From Selenomonas sp. AE3005 (GTDB taxonomy: Bacteria > Bacillota > Negativicutes > Selenomonadales > Selenomonadaceae), in assembly GCF_000686945.1 (NCBI RefSeq), contig NZ_JMME01000016.1, forward strand, positions 1-64,000: a stretch of DNA of 64,000 nt. Reading direction: 5' to 3'. The notes under the pieces were generated by a model. The model worked only from the letters and a program-made list of their open reading frames with translations. It was not told the origin of the DNA and ran no database searches. Below, piece by piece: positions 8,545-16,381 of this stretch; position 1 is the first letter of the stretch; every line of letters begins with the position of its first letter. A program made the position numbers and the translations under genes.

Positions 8545-10749
8545 TTAGAAAGATTTATTCCACATCAGGCTCATCTTCCAGCCATGATACGAGTCAGAAG
8601 GACTACCACTGATGTTAAAACGCTCCAGCTTAACCCGCAGTTCCGATCTGTCATCCAGCCGATAGTCGTAGCCTAAAAGCAGAGCTTTCATATGACGATT
8701 TGAATCCCATTTGTTCAAGCGCCAGTTATAACTTTGACCATGAGTTTCGCCAAAGTTCAGCATCACATAGCCGCTTTGCTTTTTATCAAACTGATGACGC
8801 CAGCCCAGTCCGCCGTAATAGCGGTGCGTGCCCCCCGTATCCGCAGCCTGATAGTTTCCAATAACATAATACTGCAATGCATTTCTGCTGTCCATATCCT
8901 TATTTCCAAATAACTGCAAAATCCAATTTTCTCCATCGTAGTTAGTGCCAGTTCCATGGAGACTATTAACGTTAGTTATACTACCGGCCGCATCAGTGAA
9001 ATATCTCAACGTACTTTTATAATCGGACGATGTGGCATTTTCGTGAGTTAATTTCACTGCAAACTGATGATTGTCACCAATATGACGGTACTCCACTTCC
9101 TGGGTAAATTTATTCCCTGGGGCAATGTCTTCCAGCGATTCAGCATTTGCCGGCAGATAACCAAGACTTCTTTCAGCCTGAAGAGCCTCTCGTTCATTCT
9201 GGTTATAGCTGCGGCGGTACTTGTAATCCCCGCGAAAGGTATAGCTAAGCCGACCTGTAATGCTGTCCCGTTCAGTATATTTATGCGTTGCCTCGATACC
9301 AGGCGTAAACTGCCAGCCTTCGTTAAAGGAATTAAATCTAGCCAAGTTGTCAGCCATCATGGCATTTTGATGAACATTATCCTTGCCGGTGGGTACGTTG
9401 ATATTGAGAAAATATTTTACATCATTTATTTTATGGTCATTTTTATAACTTACCCCCAGGGTCGTATCTGTCCAACCGTTGACGCTCCCATCCGGCATAC
9501 CTGTATCCGATGACAACCAGCCTGTAGTCAGGGAAACATCCCACTTTTTTTCTGTAGCATAAAATTCAATCGGCTGATAGAGCTGATGACCATTATAGCC
9601 TGCACCATGCCAGGAATAATATTCAAAGCCACTGCTGATGCCTTTTCCCTCACCAAAATGCGCCAAGTCATAATCGGCTTTCGTTTTCCATTTTTCAGTT
9701 TCCACTAGATTTTGTTCAGCACTTACAACGCTGCTAGCAGCCTCTGCACTCCATTTTTCTGTCTCCGTGGCATAAGTTTCACTCTCATGCAGGTCTCTTT
9801 CCCCATCTGTCTGCTCTGTCAGCAAATCCTGTACCCGTTCTCTGGCCTCACGCTCAGCATCTTCGGCCGCCTCTTTAGCATCCTGCAAGGCATCCAGCTG
9901 ATTATTAAGGTCATCGAGCAAAGACTCCGCACTATCCACTTCTGCATCTAATGCCTCCATCTGGCTGTCATATTCCTGCCACTGCGCCTCATTGTCTGAT
10001 TGTTCGGGGACAATTGCCTGCGCATTGCTGACCATAGCCATAACATCATTCAAACGATTTTGAGCATAGCCTACACTCTCCCAAGCCTTTCGAATGCGTT
10101 CTTCAAGGCCGTCGTTTCCTGTGTGCTGGTATCCCAATTCACGTCCCAGCTGCTCATATTTTGCCTGCATGCTCTGTCTGCGCCCTTGAACGTCCTGCAC
10201 CACTGATTCCTGCGCCCACACCTGAGGTGCAAAATCAGCTACAGCCTGCTGCGCGGCAATAGCCTCCCGGGTACGCTGCGCACTTTCCAGCTGCGCATTA
10301 GCCATCTCCTGTGCAATGCGCTGCATATTCATCTGCGCTTTTTCCAAATTTTGTTTTGCTTCGGCCAAGCCCTTTTCAGCCTCAGCCTTATCCTGTTTTG
10401 CTGTCTGCAAATCTTTTTCAGCCTGTATAAGCGCTGCTGCTGCCTCTTTAGCATTACGCCGTGCCTCATGAAAATCCCGTATCCGATTACGTTCATTACG
10501 TAATGATTCAAAAGCAGCCGGTATATCATTCATGACATTATTGATACCTGCAGCCTCACTATTCATAGCTGGTAATAAAGCCAGCGCACCAATCGAAGCT
10601 GCCTGTGCTGTCTGCCGCAGAGCCGCCTCCTCCTTCATTTTTCGTTTGCGGCGTCTGGTCATGCGCATACTTTGCATGACAAATCTTTTGTATCGTGGTT
10701 CTTCCTCTGCCTGTGCCAACCTGCGGCGGCGCTTACGGCTCATCCTCAT
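8545..10749 (-). CDS. Pel-operon outer-membrane protein: coiled coil plus C-terminal beta-barrel (unrecognised family)
   Basis: A 734-residue protein that I do not recognise. Residues 1-47 are strikingly basic (RKRRRRL, MTRRRKRKMK), followed by a hydrophobic core (AASIGALALLPAMNSEAAG) that looks like a signal peptide with a very long n-region. Residues about 78-210 and 250-345 are A/E/K/Q-rich heptads, a long periplasmic coiled coil. From about 370 to the end alternating aromatic strands (FEYYSWHGAGY, WDVSLTTGWL, WKMSLMWNKSF) form a probable OM barrel with a C-terminal Phe. Its ATG overlaps the pelG stop (ATGA), with AGGAGG upstream, so it is translationally coupled. No PelB or PelC is present. 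I infer that this protein is the OM exit of the Pel system, the coiled coil replacing PelB's TPR scaffold. Confidence 0.7.
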   Translation of the reverse strand: MRMSRKRRRRLAQAEEEPRYKRFVMQSMRMTRRRKRKMKEEAALRQTAQAASIGALALLPAMNSEAAGINNVMNDIPAAFESLRNERNRIRDFHEARRNAKEAAAALIQAEKDLQTAKQDKAEAEKGLAEAKQNLEKAQMNMQRIAQEMANAQLESAQRTREAIAAQQAVADFAPQVWAQESVVQDVQGRRQSMQAKYEQLGRELGYQHTGNDGLEERIRKAWESVGYAQNRLNDVMAMVSNAQAIVPEQSDNEAQWQEYDSQMEALDAEVDSAESLLDDLNNQLDALQDAKEAAEDAEREARERVQDLLTEQTDGERDLHESETYATETEKWSAEAASSVVSAEQNLVETEKWKTKADYDLAHFGEGKGISSGFEYYSWHGAGYNGHQLYQPIEFYATEKKWDVSLTTGWLSSDTGMPDGSVNGWTDTTLGVSYKNDHKINDVKYFLNINVPTGKDNVHQNAMMADNLARFNSFNEGWQFTPGIEATHKYTERDSITGRLSYTFRGDYKYRRSYNQNEREALQAERSLGYLPANAESLEDIAPGNKFTQEVEYRHIGDNHQFAVKLTHENATSSDYKSTLRYFTDAAGSITNVNSLHGTGTNYDGENWILQLFGNKDMDSRNALQYYVIGNYQAADTGGTHRYYGGLGWRHQFDKKQSGYVMLNFGETHGQSYNWRLNKWDSNRHMKALLLGYDYRLDDRSELRVKLERFNISGSPSDSYHGWKMSLMWNKSF

Positions 10750-12227
10750 TTTTTCTCACCTCCTGCCGTTTCCAAATTCACATATTTGTCACCATACAAC
10801 CATAGCGTAAATTTTGTCAAAATTCCATTAGTAGCATTGTAAAACACAGGTTGGGAACAAAAGACCAAATAATTTATGCGTTTGGCGAAATGATTGAGCT
10901 TGATAAAGGCCCAAATAAAGGACAACGCTGCGGCCATAAAAAATGTAAACCCATAACTATATGTACCGCCAAAGTACAAGCCCCACACTCCCAAAACAAG
11001 ATTTGACAGAAAAAACACTGCCGACAGGCTCAGTACGCTTTTCTGATAGTCGAAGTAAACCAGCAGTATATATACCAGCTGCAGCAGACCTGTGAAAAAA
11101 GCGCCAAACAACAATACATTATACATGTTCACCTGATTGTAAGTAATTCCTGACCAACTCAGTAAATAATTACCAATCGCCAGTGCCACCAGGGTAAACA
11201 CTAACTGAAACTCAATTATGTGACGTAATTCGAACCACAACGTATGCAGCAAGTCTTTCCTGGCATCATCTATTTCCCTAAAGTTACCCTTTTGCGTAAT
11301 ATAAGTAAAATAATTCGCATAGCATTCATAGAAATTCGTTTCCACCGTTACCACAAACATCGTCATCAAAGGCAAAATGGACAAAAAAGCATAGAATGTA
11401 ACCACATCATAAATGGGAGAATACAGATATGTTCCCCCTACCAGTACCCCCCATTCTCCCTGCCAAATGATAAGGTTTGGTAAAAACAGCCCCAACATAT
11501 AAAAAGTTGCCGTAAAGAACAATCGCCAGTGCCGTTCAAAATAGGGCAGGAAAGCAAAGTTCTGCCCCATCTTGGGCCTGCCAAAATACTCAGTGATATG
11601 TAACAAAAAGAGCAAATTGATGAGCCCCATACCAATATCCATAGCTAAAAGCCCAGCTTGTTCTGCCTGCATTTCTGTTTGTGTCAAAAATACCCACACC
11701 AAAAAAATACTGGTAAGTACTCCGATTAGATAACTAATCAGCAGCCTGGAGTAACGCTTTACGGCTGACAGATAAACACTTTCTGTCCAAGCCAGCAAAA
11801 GTTCGGCAAAGAATAAATACCCCAACCATTTAGTCAAAAGAGGCAACGGCTTATCCCAAAAGAAAATTCCTGCGGCCACAGCCCCCAAAGACGTGAGAAT
11901 AGCCCCCATGCCAAACAGGGATGCTGTTGCATCGGAAAATCTGCCCAAAGACAGCGAATCTGCCAGGTAGCGGGTCAGTACCATAACAAAACCAGCAGAA
12001 AAAATCTGGGAAAATACAAAAGCATAAACCACTGAGGCCACAAAAATCTGCGCTGCCTCTCCTTCTACGCCATAATAGGCAAAAAGGCTCTGCACCGCCA
12101 GCACCATACTGGTCATCAAGGCAAAGGGGCCAGCAGTAATAATGGCCGAATAGGAATATGCTTTTATATGTCCGGCCGCTGTGCGGGCCGTAAATAATTT
12201 CTTTAGTTCAAAACCTACGCCTGCCAC
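10746..12227 (-). CDS. pelG: Pel polysaccharide inner-membrane transporter PelG
   Basis: A 493-residue polytopic protein with about 12 hydrophobic segments, of the PelG family, related to Wzx/MOP flippases. PelG works with PelD, PelE and PelF to move the galactosamine-containing polymer across the inner membrane. The start MAGVGFELKKLFTART is the family hallmark, and the large loop GQNFAFLPYFERHWRLFF is also typical. It starts 14 bases after pelF and its stop overlaps the next gene by 4 bases. The C-terminal tail (GDKYVNLETAGGEKK) is hydrophilic. Confidence 0.92.
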   Translation of the reverse strand: MAGVGFELKKLFTARTAAGHIKAYSYSAIITAGPFALMTSMVLAVQSLFAYYGVEGEAAQIFVASVVYAFVFSQIFSAGFVMVLTRYLADSLSLGRFSDATASLFGMGAILTSLGAVAAGIFFWDKPLPLLTKWLGYLFFAELLLAWTESVYLSAVKRYSRLLISYLIGVLTSIFLVWVFLTQTEMQAEQAGLLAMDIGMGLINLLFLLHITEYFGRPKMGQNFAFLPYFERHWRLFFTATFYMLGLFLPNLIIWQGEWGVLVGGTYLYSPIYDVVTFYAFLSILPLMTMFVVTVETNFYECYANYFTYITQKGNFREIDDARKDLLHTLWFELRHIIEFQLVFTLVALAIGNYLLSWSGITYNQVNMYNVLLFGAFFTGLLQLVYILLVYFDYQKSVLSLSAVFFLSNLVLGVWGLYFGGTYSYGFTFFMAAALSFIWAFIKLNHFAKRINYLVFCSQPVFYNATNGILTKFTLWLYGDKYVNLETAGGEKK

Positions 12228-12241
12228 TTTCCTTATGCCTC

Positions 12242-13657
12242 CTACACATACATTTGATAAATATCACGATAGCTTTCTAAAAAATGTTCATAAGTGTAAG
12301 CACGTTTTGTACGCTCATAGCCAATGTTTCCCATTTTTCGCCGCAGTTCAAAGTCTTTGCCCAGACGTATCATTTCCTTGGCCATGGACTCAAAATCCAT
12401 AGGTGCCACCACAGCGCCAGCCACGCCTAAATCATCGTTGCTATCTCCATAGATAAGCTCCCGGCAACAGCCAACATCTGTGGTAACGAAAGGACGATGG
12501 GCCGCAAAGCCTTCCAGTACCGCCAAAGGCTGTCCCTCACTGATACTGGAAAGCATCATCAAATCCATCTTTGGCAGATATTCAGCTACATTCACCGAAC
12601 CAGTAAACTCGACATTGGTTATCCCCAACATGGAAACAGTCTGCTGGCACAGCTCATAATACTCTTTGTCTTCACCATAGCCACCCATAATCACAAGTCT
12701 GGCATCAGTAAATTCCTCCTTAAACAGGAAGAATGCTCTTAGCAGTGTTACGATATCCTTAATAGGCACTACTCGCACCACAGCGCCAATTGTTAATGGC
12801 CCATCATGATCCTGCAGTTCTCCAATCTCAGCAAAACGCTCCATATGGACACCATTAGGCACCACACCAATCTTACCAGGGTCACAGCCCAAATCTTTCT
12901 CCAGATTAGCATTATGTTCAAACAGCGTATATACCCTGTTAGCGGTAGCGTAAGACAACTTGGCTAAATTATAAAAATACTGAATCCATACAGACTTAAA
13001 ATCTCCCTTGGCCCAATCACTTTTGATAATCTCCACTTCCCGTTCCCGAGAGTAAATACCATGCTCAGTGATGATAAAGGGCTTATGATAAATCTCCGCT
13101 GCCATAGCACCGATAACACCACAATACCCGGTAGCCACACTGTGATATAAATCTGCCTCTGGCAAATCCTGCTGTAATAGATACAACAATGGCAATAGCA
13201 TTGAGCGTATCGTCCAGAAAAAATCTGTAAACGGCAGATAGCTGTATTTTTCTATATATACCCGTTGAATCACATCAAAGAAGTCGCTGGACATAAAAAT
13301 GTCCAAAGAACTTGCAAAACGGCGGCGTTCGCGAAAAATAGAAGCCAGCTTTTTGATATTCAGCGGCTTACCGCCAATGACCAATTCATAAATAGCCTCT
13401 CGTTCTTCTGACGTTAAGATATTTTCCTGCATTTCACCTGACTGCTGATTCAATATCTCATCCAAAAATTCTTCCTGTACCCCTTTCAAGTTGGGCGGAA
13501 ATTTATACTTGAACGCGCCTCTATCCTTAGCTTCAGCACCTATAGAGTAGATAAAGAACTCGTGCTGCGGAAGTCCTTGAATGAGCATCTGACACCAGGA
13601 AGACACGCCTCCCACCACATAAGGGTAGGAACCTTCGGTTAGTAAACATATTCTCAC
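12242..13657 (-). CDS. pelF: Pel polysaccharide glycosyltransferase PelF (GT4)
   Basis: A cytoplasmic GT4-family transferase, 471 residues, that polymerises UDP-sugar into Pel. It has the PelF N-terminus (ICLLTEGSYPYVVGGVSSW), NGVHMERF in the linker and the EX7E catalytic/nucleotide motif SEGQPLAVLEG followed by VTTDVGCCREL. The open frame can be extended six codons, but GTG 13657 is preferred: AAGGAG lies 8 bases upstream and the GTGA overlap with the preceding stop is typical of coupling. It has no membrane segment and should dock on PelD/E/G. Confidence 0.93.
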   Translation of the reverse strand: MRICLLTEGSYPYVVGGVSSWCQMLIQGLPQHEFFIYSIGAEAKDRGAFKYKFPPNLKGVQEEFLDEILNQQSGEMQENILTSEEREAIYELVIGGKPLNIKKLASIFRERRRFASSLDIFMSSDFFDVIQRVYIEKYSYLPFTDFFWTIRSMLLPLLYLLQQDLPEADLYHSVATGYCGVIGAMAAEIYHKPFIITEHGIYSREREVEIIKSDWAKGDFKSVWIQYFYNLAKLSYATANRVYTLFEHNANLEKDLGCDPGKIGVVPNGVHMERFAEIGELQDHDGPLTIGAVVRVVPIKDIVTLLRAFFLFKEEFTDARLVIMGGYGEDKEYYELCQQTVSMLGITNVEFTGSVNVAEYLPKMDLMMLSSISEGQPLAVLEGFAAHRPFVTTDVGCCRELIYGDSNDDLGVAGAVVAPMDFESMAKEMIRLGKDFELRRKMGNIGYERTKRAYTYEHFLESYRDIYQMYV

Positions 13658-15477
13658 TGTTCCGGCTCCTTCCAATTTATCACAGTGGTGCTGCTATCCG
13701 TCTCTATAAGGTAAGCATCATCACCCACCTTTTTATATGTACCACCGCTAATGTCAGCGATATCCCGGCATTGCCGTAATATAAATCGCAAAGGCTGACG
13801 ATTATTCCCCGTAATGATAGTCATTTTATCCTGTTCGCGTTCCACTTTGTAATCCATATCCAGATAATCAGCAAAATAATTCATCAATTCCACATTTGTT
13901 ACTGCTCGCAAAAACGGGAACCGTGTATTTATTTCCGTTAGAAAATCCTTTAACCCCTGTTCCATATCCGCCCAGCTATAAGCCAGGCTTTCCTCGTAAA
14001 AAAGTTCATCCGGATGAACAAAGTGCGAAAAATTACCGATATAATTTAATATACTGATTTGTTCATACATATTTTGGCGCTTAGGATGATATCCAGCGGA
14101 AGTTCTAGGCAGTTCGTAAGTTCCATCAGCCTGACGCTCGTAATTCTGAATATAGGCCATTGCTTCTGCCGGACCATCATAAAGAGAAGAAAAAATCTTA
14201 ACTTCTGGAAAAACCTCCAAAATTGCGTCCCGTCCTTCAGGACTCAGAATATCTGACGGTGGTACATAGGTTCGCATCGCATAATCTGGATAAGATGCCT
14301 CAATATAACGCCGCAACTCCTGTAAAGACTCCACCATATCCTGTTTTGACGCCCAGGGAACATAATCCAGCTCATCTTCATTATATCCAGCAGGTGCTAA
14401 CGGTTGATGGTTATACCCATGCAGCCCCAGTTCTCCCCCCATCCGCAAGAGCTCACGTCCATAAACAATAAAACTATCCCGAGCTCGTCTGCCTGCTGGC
14501 GCTGGAAATGGTGCCTTGACCACATCACCATAGCTTTCAATAATCAAGCCTGTATATTTAAGGTCATATTCCTTGGCCACCTGCTGCATATAAGGCCACC
14601 AGCGGTAACGGTAAAAACTCTCCGTGGTCATGTGCAGTTCATCATAAATACGCGGATTTATCCCTTCAGGAACTGGCGAAGGAAAATCATCAATATAGAA
14701 AACCTTCGTACCTAAAACTGGATAAATGGTCTCCTGACCACAATGAGCCAGGATGGCTGTAAGGATACCTATATTGGTCTTGTCGTCTCTTACGACACCG
14801 TTATACACCAAAAATTTTCCCTTTCCGGCTTTATGTTCCCAAAGCAACGGCATATCATCTATTCCAGTGATATGTACCATTGCATCCGAAGTCAGCTGAA
14901 CCTTGCTGCAATTCGTATTGTAGGCTGACTCCTCTCCGAAATAAAAGCCCTTACCACCAAAAAGGAAATCTGTCTTCAAGTTAATGCCTTTGACATTGAC
15001 ATTGCCCCCTAAGTCAGCTATTCCAGCAGCAAGCAGAACATCCTGACTTGGCGCGTTTACGGCTTCTAAGGCCAGCAGCAATGCCGCTGTGCCGCCATTT
15101 TCTACATAAGCACGAACCTTATTCAGACTGACAACCCGGTTCAAATCACCAGTCACTATCAAAACGCCGCGATAATTATCCTTTATCTCAATCTCCATAT
15201 CATTTAAAGGAACTGATTTTGAATATTTTTTTTGCTGCGCAATCAGTTTGGACAAGCGATGCTCGGCAAAAACACTGGCAACATCTCTAGAATCATAAAT
15301 AATCAAAAAACTATCCCGAGACTCATCAAATTCGCCTTTATTGTCCAAAACATTCGGTATATTTGCTAAATTTTTTGCACTATCGAGCTTCAAAAAACCA
15401 TCCATGCGGCTGAATTGAAAAAAACACCCCAATAAAATAACAAAGGCGATTATGCCTGCAATCCCGCGCTTATCCAT
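13654..15477 (-). CDS. pelA: PelA-type deacetylase (DUF2194 domain), hydrolase domain absent
   Basis: A 607-residue membrane-anchored extracytoplasmic protein. Residues 7-22 are hydrophobic (uncleaved anchor or signal). Residues 55-260 resemble the middle PelA domain, with Rossmann-like strands (FLIIYDS, GVLIVTGDL). Residues about 275-530 form the deacetylase: YIDDFPSP supplies the Asp pair and GLHGYNHQPL the HxxxH metal site. The N-terminal GH114 domain of Pseudomonas PelA is missing, as in the split PelA reported for Gram-positive Pel clusters (recalled, not checked). It overlaps pelE by 8 and pelF by 4 bases. It is expected to deacetylate the polymer in the periplasm. Confidence 0.85.
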   Translation of the reverse strand: MDKRGIAGIIAFVILLGCFFQFSRMDGFLKLDSAKNLANIPNVLDNKGEFDESRDSFLIIYDSRDVASVFAEHRLSKLIAQQKKYSKSVPLNDMEIEIKDNYRGVLIVTGDLNRVVSLNKVRAYVENGGTAALLLALEAVNAPSQDVLLAAGIADLGGNVNVKGINLKTDFLFGGKGFYFGEESAYNTNCSKVQLTSDAMVHITGIDDMPLLWEHKAGKGKFLVYNGVVRDDKTNIGILTAILAHCGQETIYPVLGTKVFYIDDFPSPVPEGINPRIYDELHMTTESFYRYRWWPYMQQVAKEYDLKYTGLIIESYGDVVKAPFPAPAGRRARDSFIVYGRELLRMGGELGLHGYNHQPLAPAGYNEDELDYVPWASKQDMVESLQELRRYIEASYPDYAMRTYVPPSDILSPEGRDAILEVFPEVKIFSSLYDGPAEAMAYIQNYERQADGTYELPRTSAGYHPKRQNMYEQISILNYIGNFSHFVHPDELFYEESLAYSWADMEQGLKDFLTEINTRFPFLRAVTNVELMNYFADYLDMDYKVEREQDKMTIITGNNRQPLRFILRQCRDIADISGGTYKKVGDDAYLIETDSSTTVINWKEPEQ

Positions 15478-16381
15478 GCATTACCGCCTCCCTGTTTATA
15501 TCCTTGTCCCAGTAGCGAATAGCTGTTAGCGCTTCTTGGGAAAGGTCAATAGGACAAGCCTTTAATTCGCGGATTTTCTGCTGCATTTTTTTTGGTTTGC
15601 GCCAGCTTTGATAGAGCTTTATATACATCATGTAGCTTTCCTCCTTATGGGGAAAATGCTCTCTTAATTCCGCACAAACAAGTTCCGCCTCTGAATAATT
15701 GGCGGTAGACAACAGCTGCTCTATTTCCTCCGTATAATATTCAAGCTTGTCTGGGCACATTTTTTTTAAATAATCCAACAGGCCAATATAATCGCCCTGT
15801 TTTTTACGATAAGTCACATGGTCAATAAATTTTTTCTGTTCCAAATAGCTCTTCAGCATTTGGGCATACTCTGCCAACAAATCCACATTTTCCTGGCCTT
15901 CGCCGCTGACAATAACCGACTCCTTGGCAAATAATTCATTTTCCAATTTTTCCATCCGCGCTGTCAGCATAGCAACTGCATAGTAAGCAATTTCTCTGTC
16001 CCGGTCATGCATAGCCATTTGCAAAATGCTTTCATTATCCACCACTGCCTGTTTAATGGCATCAGTAAAATAATGTCGTTTCTTTTGCACATCATCTACC
16101 AAAAACGCATCATTCAAGGGAATAATATCTTCTCCCAAATGCGTCCCCCGGAAAAAAGCCTCTTGTTCCTTTTCAATTTCCGGCTGACGGTCTTTAGTCA
16201 AGTTCAACAAGTAACAGCTAAGACGATAACCCAGCATCAGCAACAAACCAAAAACAGGTATAGCAAATACAATAACTGTTTCCGTCACCACATGCAAGCG
16301 TGGCTTGCGCTTGATATTTCCCAGAAAGTACAGCAGTGTCAGCACAATATGCAGTAGCGAAAATGCATAAATATCCATCAT
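15470..16381 (-). CDS. pelE: PelE-like inner-membrane protein
   Basis: A 303-residue protein with two N-terminal membrane helices (IYAFSLLHIVLTLLYFLGNI and ETVIVFAIPVFGLLLMLGY). A mostly helical cytoplasmic region follows, including TPR-like helices (LLSTANYSEAELVCAELREHFP, EESYMMYIKLYQSW). This is the topology of PelE, which joins PelD, PelF and PelG in the synthase complex. PelE is poorly conserved, so the call rests on topology, size and position between pelD and pelA. The ATG overlaps the pelD stop. Confidence 0.8.
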   Translation of the reverse strand: MMDIYAFSLLHIVLTLLYFLGNIKRKPRLHVVTETVIVFAIPVFGLLLMLGYRLSCYLLNLTKDRQPEIEKEQEAFFRGTHLGEDIIPLNDAFLVDDVQKKRHYFTDAIKQAVVDNESILQMAMHDRDREIAYYAVAMLTARMEKLENELFAKESVIVSGEGQENVDLLAEYAQMLKSYLEQKKFIDHVTYRKKQGDYIGLLDYLKKMCPDKLEYYTEEIEQLLSTANYSEAELVCAELREHFPHKEESYMMYIKLYQSWRKPKKMQQKIRELKACPIDLSQEALTAIRYWDKDINREAVMHG

